A stretch of 22,210 nucleotides of DNA from Facklamia sp964471435 (GCA_964471435.1 CAYYGA010000025.1:1-22210); one strand, 5' to 3'. Counted from the first letter of the stretch, positions 8,599 through 16,468 are shown. Made by a program: numbers and translations. Notes: generated by a model from the letters alone, not told the origin.

Positions 8599-9141
8599 TT
8601 AATTTAATTTATTAATTAAGTCAACATGCGCATCCACAGCACTTTGTAAAAAGTCGAGTGTATCTTGTGGTGCTTTTCCTTCTTCATCCAGCAAATCTTG
8701 AGAATTTCCTAAGTAAACTTCTGGTTGCTTAACCGTTGGCATATCTAGAAAGGTTAACATTTGTCTTAAATGATGGTTAGCACCAAATCCAGAAATACCA
8801 GAAATCGAGTGTGAAGCTATCATTGCCGGTTTTTCAGCCCATACGTTTTCTCCCCATGGACGTGAAGCAACGTCTAAAGCATTTTTCAATGCAGCAGGGA
8901 TGGAGCGGTTATGTTCCGGTGTTACAAACAATACTCCATCTAAACCTTTTACTGCTGCCCGAAAGTCAGTATATTCCGGTATGTTTTTTTCATCATAATC
9001 TTGGTTGTATAAAGGCAAGTCCGCAATTTTTAAAAATTCAATTTCAGTTCCGTCTGGATATAAAGTAACAATATTATCTGCCCATTGTTGAGAAAATGAA
9101 TTTTCACGAATCGATCCTACAACTACTCCAATTTTCACCAT
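8599..9141 (-). CDS. NADPH-dependent FMN/quinone reductase family protein
   Basis: This 180-residue flavodoxin-fold enzyme belongs to the NADPH-dependent FMN reductase family, which includes azoreductases and quinone reductases. The FMN phosphate loop GSIRENSFS is at 9-17 and the second flavin motif PEHNRSIPAALKNALD at 75-90; most relatives have PEYN where this has PEHN. The start at 9141 is chosen because AAAGGATG lies upstream and MVKIGVVVGS is the natural beginning; an upstream in-frame ATG at 9270 would add 43 unrelated residues and would lie inside the previous gene's terminator. The promoter carries an MhqR-like operator, which suggests induction by quinones or other electrophiles. The gene is a single transcription unit. 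Whether the substrate is a quinone, an azo compound or free FMN cannot be told from sequence. Confidence 0.9.
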   Translation of the reverse strand: MVKIGVVVGSIRENSFSQQWADNIVTLYPDGTEIEFLKIADLPLYNQDYDEKNIPEYTDFRAAVKGLDGVLFVTPEHNRSIPAALKNALDVASRPWGENVWAEKPAMIASHSISGISGFGANHHLRQMLTFLDMPTVKQPEVYLGNSQDLLDEEGKAPQDTLDFLQSAVDAHVDLINKLN

Positions 9142-9192
9142 TAATAAATCATCCTTTTCTCTAAAGTTTCTTGTTTGATATTCAACAAGTTT

Positions 9193-9221
9193 ATGATATC
9201 TCGAATTCGAGAATATTACAA
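9193..9221 (-). promoter_or_regulatory. Promoter of the FMN reductase gene
   Basis: Reading leftwards, TTGTAA (9221-9216) and TATCAT (9198-9193) stand exactly 17 bp apart. The -10 box matches the consensus at five of six positions, the -35 at four of six. The start site would be near 9186, leaving a leader of about 45 nt. Confidence 0.6.
9197..9214. promoter_or_regulatory. MhqR-type operator palindrome
   Basis: The segment contains the perfect 14-bp palindrome TCTCGAATTCGAGA at 9199-9212. Written with its left flank it matches the Bacillus MhqR box, which I recall as tATCTcgaAtTCgAGATa, at 16 of 18 positions. MhqR is a MarR-family repressor of azoreductase, nitroreductase and quinone-dioxygenase genes released by quinones. 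The palindrome fills the spacer between the predicted -35 and -10 boxes, where a bound repressor would block RNA polymerase. No mhqR-like gene is in the window. Confidence 0.65.
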
Positions 9222-9242
9222 ATATTATGCTTTTATTTACAA

Positions 9243-9284
9243 AGTAATAATAAAAACTCCTCAATACCACTGTATGAAGGAGTT
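9243..9284 (-). terminator. Terminator after the glutathione transferase gene
   Basis: On the minus strand AACTCCTTCATAC (9284-9272) pairs with GTATTGAGGAGTT (9267-9255) with one mismatch and one G-U pair around a 4-nt loop, and runs into TTTTTATTATT. It closes the UroD-Sir2-YaiI-GST string just before the next promoter. Confidence 0.85.
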
Positions 9285-9298
9285 AGACTCTTACTTGT

Positions 9299-10156
9299 TT
9301 ATTGTTCCCAATGAGAAAGATTTGGCCCATCAGGTAAAATTTCTCGTTTAAACAGATTAGTTGAATTTTTTCCTAAAAAAGCTCCCATTTTAATTTGTTC
9401 GAAATCTGTTGAATCTTTAAAAGCAGGAAGACTGTATAAGTGAGTCATATACTTCCATAGATTGCTAAAATCTCTTAGTTCATATTTAGATAAACCGTAA
9501 GCAAAACGGTAAATAACATCATGACGAATTAAAGCAGTATATAAAACAATATCTGATTCAGTTAATTCTTCACCTAAAAGATAAGACCGGCCGTCAGAAA
9601 ACAATTCTTCCAGTTCGGTTAAAGATTGATAATAATGCTTAGCAAAACGATTGAATAATTTTTGACTCTTCGCCTGGCTCGCTTTTGATGGATTCACTAA
9701 AATATCAATGCCGATTTTACCATTCCATGCATCAATGTCAGTTTGAAGTGCTTCAGGGTATAAATCAGGTGCATTTTCTTTATGATATGGTTTAAAACGA
9801 GTGGAAAAGTCTCTTACTATATCTAAGGACTCTTGGTTCACCACTTTATTAGTAGTTGTATCTACTAGAGCTGGTACAGAAAAAGGTCCAGTATAATTTG
9901 GATCAGTATTTAAATACAATTCCTTCAAAAAAGTAACACCAAATATAGGATCTTTATCATCTTGATGATTAGTGAAGTCCCATATTTTTTCAGTTTTAAT
10001 TGGATTAGTCGCAGTGAGTGATATCGCTTCTTCTAACCCCAGCAAACTCCTCGCAATCATAGTTCTTTGAGCAAATGGACACGAATGAGAAACAGCTAAA
10101 CGATAACGGCCGCTCTCTATAGGGTAATCAAAATTTTCTTTATATACAGTAGTCAT
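9299..10156 (-). CDS. Glutathione transferase, hydroquinone reductase-like (Xi/YqjG type)
   Basis: This 285-residue protein resembles the Xi-class glutathione transferases (YqjG/ECM4), which reduce glutathionyl-hydroquinones with glutathione. The N-terminal thioredoxin-like domain holds C26 in SHSCPFAQR, equivalent to the CPWAHR nucleophile of YqjG. VPALVD and NQES near 90-110 form the glutathione-binding part. The helical C-terminal domain includes LGEELTESDIVLYTALIRHD, a typical GST N-capping and hydrophobic staple region. The start at 10156 has GAAGGGAG ahead of it; a start at 10183 would have no such site. It is the last gene of the sir2-yaiI string. Glutathione must be available for the proposed reaction, and no gshF is in the window. 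The F-for-W and Q-for-H changes in the active-site motif leave the exact activity open. Confidence 0.8.
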   Translation of the reverse strand: MTTVYKENFDYPIESGRYRLAVSHSCPFAQRTMIARSLLGLEEAISLTATNPIKTEKIWDFTNHQDDKDPIFGVTFLKELYLNTDPNYTGPFSVPALVDTTTNKVVNQESLDIVRDFSTRFKPYHKENAPDLYPEALQTDIDAWNGKIGIDILVNPSKASQAKSQKLFNRFAKHYYQSLTELEELFSDGRSYLLGEELTESDIVLYTALIRHDVIYRFAYGLSKYELRDFSNLWKYMTHLYSLPAFKDSTDFEQIKMGAFLGKNSTNLFKREILPDGPNLSHWEQ

Positions 10157-10182
10157 CTTATTACTCCCTTCAATAGCTATCA

Positions 10183-10650
10183 TTATAATTCTAACATATT
10201 TTTTACAAATCCCGTCATTTGTTGCTTAAAGTGCTTCCGGTCGGCCGCAGTAAACTTGGCAGGCCCTTTCGTTCTCTTACCAGCCTTCCGCAGTAATTGA
10301 GAGTCATGTCGGCTTTGAAGGAGAAAGGGTAAGTTTTCAGTAGTAAATTCACGTCCTGAATGATGAAGAACTTTAACCTGGGGGATTAATAAAGAAGCCA
10401 GACCATAATCCTGTGTTATCACTAAGTCACCTTTTTCAGCCTCAGCTACAATTCGATAATCTACTGCATCAGGACCGGCATCAACATAAATATAATTAGC
10501 CTTAGGAGATATATCAGGCAGATTTTCAAAATGATCGGTCGTTGTCACAATTAAAATTTGCAAATCAAATTTCTCAGCCACTTGCAGCGCTTCTTTTTTC
10601 ACAGGTGATCCATCTGCATCAATAATAATTTTCAATGTTTTTCCTGACAT
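10183..10650 (-). CDS. YaiI/YqxD family protein (DUF188, UPF0178)
   Basis: This 155-residue protein is a full-length member of the widespread but uncharacterised UPF0178 family, which has a PIN-like fold. D11 and D13 in DADGSP, D61 and D64 in GPDAVDYRI, and D75 and D81 in DLVITQDYGLA are acidic residues that could bind metal as in PIN nucleases, though activity is not established. The C-terminal RTKGPAKFTAADRKHF block is typical. Its ATG overlaps the stop codon of the Sir2 gene (TAATG), and the AGGAGA ribosome site is encoded by the last codons of that gene, so translational coupling is likely. The glutathione transferase start follows by 26 bp. Confidence 0.9.
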   Translation of the reverse strand: MSGKTLKIIIDADGSPVKKEALQVAEKFDLQILIVTTTDHFENLPDISPKANYIYVDAGPDAVDYRIVAEAEKGDLVITQDYGLASLLIPQVKVLHHSGREFTTENLPFLLQSRHDSQLLRKAGKRTKGPAKFTAADRKHFKQQMTGFVKNMLEL

Positions 10651-11414
10651 TAAACTCTCCTTACTGGTTTATAATTCTCTAAATGAGGCGCTGCCAGAGT
10701 AAATACTTCCGCAATTGGCTGATCAATATAGAGATCTACTTTTAAAGGGCTAATATCCAGCGGTTCATAATTAATTACTATGATATGTTTACCAGTAAAT
10801 TCATGAATCAATCTTTTTGCTAGAGGCGTCGTTAAAGATGTGCCCGCAATGATTAATAAATCAGCCTGACTTAAAGAGTAAGACGCCCTTCTAACGACAT
10901 CCTTCGGTGCATTTTCACCGAAATATACCACATTCGGCCGTACAATCCCAACACAAACATAGCAGCGTGGTACATTTTTTTCATCTCGTACTACTTCTGC
11001 CCTTAAATAAGTTCTTTGACAGCCCATACAGTGCCAATGACGATGCTCTCCATGTAATTCATCAACATATCTATGTCCGGCTTGTTGATGCAAGCCATCG
11101 ACATTTTGAGTGATTACACGTAAATCTTTCTTGTTCATTTCTAAGTTAGCCAAAATTTTGTGAGTGGCATTAGGTTCTGGTATGGGTCCGGTAGTCTTTC
11201 TGGCAGCAAAAAAAGCTTCCGGGTCTTCAATCATCCGTTTAACATGAGCAAAATATTGTGGATTTTTATCGTTTTCGGCCAGTTTAGTCCATAAACCAAA
11301 CCTTCCTCTATAGTCTGGAATACCGCTTTCGGTAGAAACCCCTGCTCCTCCATAAAAGACTATGACTTTAGCTTGATTGATATAATCAGCTAATTGTAAA
11401 ATTTTTGATTTCAA
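10650..11414 (-). CDS. Sir2-family NAD-dependent protein deacylase
   Basis: A class U or III-like bacterial sirtuin of 254 residues that removes acyl groups from lysines using NAD. The Rossmann motif GAGVSTESGIPDYRG is at 23-37, TQNVDG at 102-107, the catalytic H121 in ELHG, and the zinc ligands C129, C132, C151 and C154. GTSLTT near 191-196 and VINYEP near 213-217 complete the NAD site. DYRG replaces the common DFRG and YFGE the common LFGE, both conservative. The ATG lies about 13 nt after AAGGAG, and no upstream in-frame start exists because a TGA is near. It lies 66 bp after the UroD-like gene with no terminator, and its stop overlaps the next start. Protein targets are unknown. Confidence 0.93.
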   Translation of the reverse strand: MKSKILQLADYINQAKVIVFYGGAGVSTESGIPDYRGRFGLWTKLAENDKNPQYFAHVKRMIEDPEAFFAARKTTGPIPEPNATHKILANLEMNKKDLRVITQNVDGLHQQAGHRYVDELHGEHRHWHCMGCQRTYLRAEVVRDEKNVPRCYVCVGIVRPNVVYFGENAPKDVVRRASYSLSQADLLIIAGTSLTTPLAKRLIHEFTGKHIIVINYEPLDISPLKVDLYIDQPIAEVFTLAAPHLENYKPVRRV

Positions 11415-11480
11415 GTCAAGCTCTCCTTTTTTAGAATTTCTCTTCTTCTTCTCCTCAGTTACTTTAATTTATTAAAAATT

Positions 11481-12563
11481 CTAGTAATATTTTTGCAGAT
11501 GCTCATAATTGCCATACCGCCTTACTGCTTCCATATAATAGTCAATATTTTCCAAAGGAGCATTATAGGGTATATCACACCCAACTCCCAGGGTACATTT
11601 ATGGGGATTACCTTCCACAGCTCTAATACACTCGATAACCGCTTGAAATATTTTTTCTTTATCTCCATTATACATGATATCAACAGGAGGCACATTTCCC
11701 GTGATAGGAAATCTATCTGCGAAATAATCAACTGCTTCCTTTAAATCAGATGCATTATCAATCGAAAAAGTACTTAAATTCAGCGTTTTAATTTCAGGCC
11801 AGAAACGTTCCATCTTGCCACACATATGTAGAGAAGGTCCTTCTAACCGTTTTCGGTAAATATAATCCGCCAATTCATTCAAGTAAGGAAGAGAAAACTC
11901 TTTGAAATATTTGGGTGATAAAAGAGAACCGCTCGCCACAGGATCTGCTAAAGCAAAGGTGAGACCTGGTATATCTTGGTAAGCATCTACAACATTCTTT
12001 TGCGTCTCAACTATTATACGCAGAAGCTGATGTAGGTTGGCAGGATTTTTACGTAAATCTCTTAATAAAATTTCAGTGCCTCTAAAATAAGAAGCAATCG
12101 TTAATGGTCCACCCAAGGAAATTGAAATGTTCACCACTCCCGCAGCTTTATCAGCCAATCCTTCAGCAACTCTTTTAAATAGTTGCAAACGTTCTGATTC
12201 TTCGATTTGAACCGGTTGTATTTGATTAAGTTGACTATAGTCAGTTAATATATATTCAGCTATTTTAGGTAGTTTAGCATTAAAATACTCTACTTTAACC
12301 CCTAAACTGCTCGCAATCCCTTTGGAGTTTGGGCCTGTAAACATCCAGTCACTCCCATACTTTTCATAAGCATGTACCTCAGCTTCAATTATTTTATCAA
12401 CGTCATTATATAAATCACTGATATTACATTCAATCATTCGAGCTTTTATATCCGGCATAAAAAGATTGACCGGCATTCGGTCAAAGGATTTTCCAGATTC
12501 AACCGCCTGTTTTCTCTCAACCGGTGTCATTTGGTCGGCAGGGTGAATTTTAACTTTTTGCAT
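11481..12563 (-). CDS. Uroporphyrinogen decarboxylase-family protein (MtaA/CmuA type)
   Basis: This 360-residue protein has the TIM-barrel of the UroD/MtaA superfamily. H246 and C248 in LHMCGK, with C329 in GVGCDIPYNAPLENI, form the HxC...C zinc site of the cobalamin-linked methyltransferases (MtaA, MtbA, CmuA) rather than the active site of true heme-pathway UroD. The ADPVASGSLLSPKYFKEF block near 206-223 is also characteristic. It may transfer a methyl group to or from a corrinoid or thiol, but no corrinoid protein is in the window and the substrate is unknown. GGAGG stands 6 nt before the ATG. It appears to lead a string with the Sir2, YaiI and GST genes, after the terminator of the sugar importer. 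I see no convincing promoter in the 100 bp upstream. Confidence 0.85.
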   Translation of the reverse strand: MQKVKIHPADQMTPVERKQAVESGKSFDRMPVNLFMPDIKARMIECNISDLYNDVDKIIEAEVHAYEKYGSDWMFTGPNSKGIASSLGVKVEYFNAKLPKIAEYILTDYSQLNQIQPVQIEESERLQLFKRVAEGLADKAAGVVNISISLGGPLTIASYFRGTEILLRDLRKNPANLHQLLRIIVETQKNVVDAYQDIPGLTFALADPVASGSLLSPKYFKEFSLPYLNELADYIYRKRLEGPSLHMCGKMERFWPEIKTLNLSTFSIDNASDLKEAVDYFADRFPITGNVPPVDIMYNGDKEKIFQAVIECIRAVEGNPHKCTLGVGCDIPYNAPLENIDYYMEAVRRYGNYEHLQKYY

Positions 12564-12668
12564 AATTATCCTCCATTTTTGGTTAAGTAGAAATCAAACT
12601 GGACTAAAATAAAGAAAGGTTAAAATAATATATAAGTACTTTGTTAAGTTATCCGAAGCGAAGTAAAG

Positions 12669-12700
12669 TAAAAAAGCCACGCATCATATATATACATGGC
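12669..12700 (-). terminator. Terminator of the left ABC importer operon
   Basis: On the minus strand GCCATGTAT (12700-12692) pairs with ATGCGTGGC (12684-12676), using two G-U pairs, and is followed by six T residues. A second, weaker repeat, AAGAAATT and AATTTCTT, lies between it and the ATPase stop. The gap from 12564 to 12764 holds nothing else that I can identify. Confidence 0.75.
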
Positions 12701-12764
12701 AAAAAGCTAAGAAATTTACATTTGTTTTTTAGAAAATAGCCTTAATTTCTTGGGTCTTAAATAA

Positions 12765-13829
12765 TTAATCAAATATATCCATCCGCTTTTCACTCTCTTG
12801 ATCAAAAAAACGAAAATCAGATTGTTTAATATAAAAATCCAGGGTTTCTCCTGATTGAACAGGCTTTAAAAAGAAATCTCTTACAGTGAATATTTTTCCG
12901 TTAACATCTATATTTAAATAATTTTCTGCTCCTAATGTTTCCACAGAATGAACCAATCCTCTAAAGTGAAAAGAATCATCAAGACCTTCAATAGGTTTTA
13001 AGCTTATTTTTTCAGGTCGTATCCCTAATGTCATCCCTGAATGGTCCGGGATCTTCAGCTCACTGCCATTTAATTGTACAGATTCATTCGATTTAAAATT
13101 TAAAAAGTTCATTGAGGGGCTGCCTATAAAAGCTGCTACAAACTTATTAATCGGTTGAATATATAATTCTTCAGGACTACCTACTTGCTGAATCTTCCCC
13201 TCGTTCATAACCACAATACGGTCTCCCATAGTCATAGCCTCAACCTGATCATGAGTTACATAAATAAAAGTTCCATTTAATTGCTGCTGTAAGTCTACAA
13301 TTTCCTGCCTCATTGTAACTCTCAGTTTAGCATCTAAATTAGATAAAGGTTCATCCATTAAGAAAGCTTTAGGCGAGCGAATAATACATCGTCCTAAGGC
13401 TACCCTCTGTCTTTGACCGCCAGAAAGATTTTTAGGTTTACGTTCTAATAAATCATCAATTTCAATTAATTTAGCGGTCTGTTTCACTCTAACATCAATA
13501 TCATTTTTAGACATCTTTCGGACTTTCAAAGGATAGGCTAAATTTTGATAAACTGTTTTATGTGGGTACAAAGCATAGGATTGGAAAACCATCGCTAAGT
13601 CTCTATCTTTAGGTTTAATATCATTGATTAACTGATCGTCTAAGTAAATATGACCTTCTGATACTTCTTCTAATCCTGCTATCATTCTTAATGTAGTTGA
13701 CTTCCCACAGCCGGAAGGTCCTACAAAAATAATGAATTCACCATCTTCAATCGTCAAATTAAAATTTTCAACAGAAAAATGTACACCATCATAGGTTTTA
13801 CCAACATTTTCCAACTTAATTTGTGCCAT
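12765..13829 (-). CDS. CUT1 sugar ABC importer ATPase (MsmK/UgpC family)
   Basis: The cytoplasmic ATP-hydrolysing subunit of the left importer, 354 residues. The Walker A motif GPSGCGKST is at 37-45, the Q-loop Q83, the signature LSGGQ at 135-139, Walker B FLMDE at 156-160, and the switch H193. The C-terminal third, from about 235, is the TOBE-type regulatory domain of MalK-like ATPases, with the GIRPEKI motif near 276. GGAGG is 6-7 nt before the ATG, and the preceding acyltransferase gene ends 12 nt upstream. It is the last gene of its operon. Many lactic acid bacteria share one MsmK between importers, but here each importer has its own ATPase. Confidence 0.95.
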   Translation of the reverse strand: MAQIKLENVGKTYDGVHFSVENFNLTIEDGEFIIFVGPSGCGKSTTLRMIAGLEEVSEGHIYLDDQLINDIKPKDRDLAMVFQSYALYPHKTVYQNLAYPLKVRKMSKNDIDVRVKQTAKLIEIDDLLERKPKNLSGGQRQRVALGRCIIRSPKAFLMDEPLSNLDAKLRVTMRQEIVDLQQQLNGTFIYVTHDQVEAMTMGDRIVVMNEGKIQQVGSPEELYIQPINKFVAAFIGSPSMNFLNFKSNESVQLNGSELKIPDHSGMTLGIRPEKISLKPIEGLDDSFHFRGLVHSVETLGAENYLNIDVNGKIFTVRDFFLKPVQSGETLDFYIKQSDFRFFDQESEKRMDIFD

Positions 13830-13841
13830 ATTTTACCTCCT

Positions 13842-14741
13842 CTACTCTATATATGGGTAAGGTATAATGCCCACCCCTACTCCTAAATATTCGGGATATG
13901 CCTGTGCTCTTTTTTCTAAACTTGTTATCGCTTTTTTGTGAATATTTCCTTGAAAAATTGAGTAAACAGCATGATCAGGGTATTGTGCCTGCCCTATAAT
14001 TTTAAATTTTTCAGCAAAAGATAAAATTCTGGAATTTTCATCTAATATTTTTTTTAAATCGGGATATAAGAACCAGGAAGCACAATAAAACACCTTAAAA
14101 TTTTGATGTGGAAAATAGCAGTCAAAAAATTGATTGGCAGCTTTAAAGGACGTTCTTACTGCCGATGCAGATAAATCACTCCCCGCCATTATATGAACAC
14201 TCAAAACGTCACTGTCATTGATCTTTTGCAGGCTAGCATAATCGGTCCACTTTATCGGAAGTTGTATTCGATTTTTGTTAATTTCTAATCTTTCAAATTG
14301 TAAACTGCCTAATTTAAAAATTGATAAAAAGAAAATACGCAAAAGCCAATGACCATCATCAGGTGTTAAGCCTAACCTACCATGGTTTGTATTATATAAG
14401 TTAATACGTAAACCAATATCTGATACTGTTTCCCAGAAAACCTCCATTTGGATTTTATTTTGCTGATAGAAGTCTTTTAAAGGTGGAAGTAATGTTAATA
14501 TAATTTGAATTCGTTTATAGTCGTCGACTTGATTAATATAACGGTCTGCATCGAAAGCATGGGAATTGTATCCACTCTTTAATGCCTGCATAACTGCCGT
14601 TATATCGAATTTATCCATAATTCCATCAACTTTAAAAGACGGACTTAAATTTTCAACGATAAAAATTAATTCCTTTTTAAAAGCCAGATTATTTAAATTG
14701 GTAAAATAGTTTTGATAATATTCTATTATAATTCGTTTCAT
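13842..14741 (-). CDS. GNAT-like acyltransferase-domain protein (probable NAT_N/GNAT_C)
   Basis: A 299-residue soluble protein without signal peptide or membrane helix. I recognise it, with moderate confidence, as the two-domain acyltransferase family with an N-terminal NAT_N part and a GNAT-like C-terminal part (formerly DUF5596). Supporting blocks are GLTPDDGHWLLRIF at 124-137, VHIMAGSDLS at 182-191 and the following SFKAANQFF, CYFPHQ, and SWFLYPDL at 222-229. I do not see the usual GNAT acetyl-CoA loop (R/QxxGxG/A), so activity and donor are open. The gene starts 6 nt after the permease stop, and its ribosome site AAAGGATAG is made of the permease's last codons. It therefore belongs to the importer operon, perhaps modifying the imported sugar. 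Confidence 0.6.
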   Translation of the reverse strand: MKRIIIEYYQNYFTNLNNLAFKKELIFIVENLSPSFKVDGIMDKFDITAVMQALKSGYNSHAFDADRYINQVDDYKRIQIILTLLPPLKDFYQQNKIQMEVFWETVSDIGLRINLYNTNHGRLGLTPDDGHWLLRIFFLSIFKLGSLQFERLEINKNRIQLPIKWTDYASLQKINDSDVLSVHIMAGSDLSASAVRTSFKAANQFFDCYFPHQNFKVFYCASWFLYPDLKKILDENSRILSFAEKFKIIGQAQYPDHAVYSIFQGNIHKKAITSLEKRAQAYPEYLGVGVGIIPYPYIE

Positions 14742-14747
14742 TTTCTG

Positions 14748-15593
14748 CTATCCTTTCGTTGCTCCGCCCGTTAAGCCAGAAACTAAAAAGCGTCGGAAAA
14801 AGACAGCGACGATGGTTGGAGGAATAATAGTCAGTATCCCACTGGCCGCAATTAGACCATATGAAACAGCATACCTGCCTTGAAATTCCTGCAATACCAG
14901 TGTAATCACTTTGGTATTTTGAGAGGAGGTTAAAATCATTGGGATTTGAAATTGACTCCATGCCATTAAAAAAATAATTAAGACACCCGTGACTAGTATA
15001 GGCCAAGATAAAGGCAGGACCGTTTCAAAAAATACTTTTACTTCATCCGCCCCATCCATCATGGCCGCTTCAATTACTTCATAGGGTATTGATTGAAAAT
15101 AGACGTAAATCAGCCAGGTATTTAGAGGTAAAAAAGCTGAAATATAAATGATAGATACCCAAAACATATTATCTAATAATCCATTACGGGCAAACATGGC
15201 ATAGATAGGAATAATAGTAGTAAAAACAGGGATGACAATCGTAATGATTATAAATAAAAAAATTAAACGATTTCCTTTGAAACGATAGCGATAAAAGGCA
15301 TAAGCAGTCATAGTGGCTATTGGTAATCCGATAAGGATAGAGAGGAAAGACATTTTAACTGTATTCCATAAGGCCGGAAATACCGTGTCAAAGGCCGAGG
15401 AGTCCGGATCGAATAATTCTTGATAATTCTGCCAATAGGGATTTTTTGGAATTAAATTTGTATTGAATTGAGTTATTTCAGGTTCCGGTGTAATCGATAT
15501 TATAAATGCCCAAATTAAAGGCCCTAAGGTAAAGAGGATAAAAAATAGCACTACTATAACATATAAAGTTTTTTCCACTCTGCTGAGTTTCAT
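14748..15593 (-). CDS. CUT1 ABC importer permease, MalG-like
   Basis: An integral membrane subunit of 281 residues with about six transmembrane helices; the first spans roughly 9-33, and others lie near 76-101, 110-133, 143-166, 198-218 and 245-265. The EAA loop that docks onto the ATPase is at 175-194 (EAAMMDGADEVKVFFETVLP). The position as second permease and the C-terminal ending GGATKG are typical of MalG-type subunits. It starts 11 nt after its partner permease ends. The stop codon forms part of the ribosome site of the following acyltransferase gene. Confidence 0.94.
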   Translation of the reverse strand: MKLSRVEKTLYVIVVLFFILFTLGPLIWAFIISITPEPEITQFNTNLIPKNPYWQNYQELFDPDSSAFDTVFPALWNTVKMSFLSILIGLPIATMTAYAFYRYRFKGNRLIFLFIIITIVIPVFTTIIPIYAMFARNGLLDNMFWVSIIYISAFLPLNTWLIYVYFQSIPYEVIEAAMMDGADEVKVFFETVLPLSWPILVTGVLIIFLMAWSQFQIPMILTSSQNTKVITLVLQEFQGRYAVSYGLIAASGILTIIPPTIVAVFFRRFLVSGLTGGATKG

Positions 15594-15604
15594 TGTACTG
15601 ACAC

Positions 15605-16468
15605 CTACATTTCTTTAGCCATATTATGAATATAAAAGTATCCTGCCAAACCTGTTATCAACATAATAATATAAGTGACAGCGGATCCATAACCAAAATC
15701 CAGAAAAGAGAAAGTATTTTGATAGTTATAGATTAAAAGGGTTTGAACATCCTGACGGTAATTAACAAGGGCTATAATCTCATCAAAAACACTCAAGCCG
15801 GCCATTGAAACTTGTGTGAGTACAATAGCTAAGGCAGGTAAGAGCAATGGTAGTGTAACACTGAAAAAGGTTTGAATTTTTGAAGCACCATCCATAGATG
15901 ATGCCTCATAAACTTCTTGGGAAATACTTTGAAGATTAGATAATATGATAATCGAACAAAAAGGTATAACTCTCCAGGAAACAATAAGGGAAACAATAAT
16001 AAGAACTGCCCAGCGGTTATTGGTAAAAGCAATTGGATTTTCGATAAAATTTAAAGAATGTAAAACTTTATTAATCATACCGTATGAAGGATGAAATATA
16101 AATGACCATATAATACCATTCACTAAGGGTGGTAAGGCCCATGGGATAATTGCAACAGCAGTTAATGCAGGCGTAATTTTGGTACGGATATTCAACAGCA
16201 TACCAAAAATAATTGAAAGAGTTGTTGCAATTAGGATTACAGCTGCTAAAACTACCGCGGAGTTGAGTAAAGCTCGTTGGAAATCCTTTGCTTGAAGGAC
16301 ATCCAGATAGTTTTGAATACCTATATATTCAAGTTGATCCGGACGTGTCAATTTGTAGTTATGTAAACTATAATAAAATGTCTGGATAATAGGGTAAAAA
16401 ACAAAAATTCCCATTATTAAAATAATTGGGAGGAGTAATAACCAAGGACGTCGTTGGTCCTTTACCAT
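15605..16468 (-). CDS. CUT1 ABC importer permease, MalF-like
   Basis: A membrane subunit of 287 residues. The first helix spans about 9-33, followed by others near 66-92, 100-125, 152-176, 208-230 and 262-282. The EAA loop is at 188-207 (EASSMDGASKIQTFFSVTLP). IIPWALPPLVNGIIW near 107-121 is the conserved MalF-type helix. There is no extra periplasmic-type insertion as in enteric MalF, as expected in Gram-positives. AAAGGGGTG precedes the ATG. It pairs with the MalG-like permease downstream and lies 151 bp after the binding-protein gene. Confidence 0.94.
   Translation of the reverse strand: MVKDQRRPWLLLLPIILIMGIFVFYPIIQTFYYSLHNYKLTRPDQLEYIGIQNYLDVLQAKDFQRALLNSAVVLAAVILIATTLSIIFGMLLNIRTKITPALTAVAIIPWALPPLVNGIIWSFIFHPSYGMINKVLHSLNFIENPIAFTNNRWAVLIIVSLIVSWRVIPFCSIIILSNLQSISQEVYEASSMDGASKIQTFFSVTLPLLLPALAIVLTQVSMAGLSVFDEIIALVNYRQDVQTLLIYNYQNTFSFLDFGYGSAVTYIIMLITGLAGYFYIHNMAKEM

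Noticed and set aside
9142..9270. Longer N-terminus for the FMN reductase from an ATG at 9270
   Set aside because: It would begin inside the terminator of the preceding operon and cover the promoter and operator.
14689..15006. Open frame of about 105 codons on the minus strand overlapping the permease and acyltransferase genes
   Set aside because: It lies in another frame of two well-supported genes and has no ribosome site or family resemblance.
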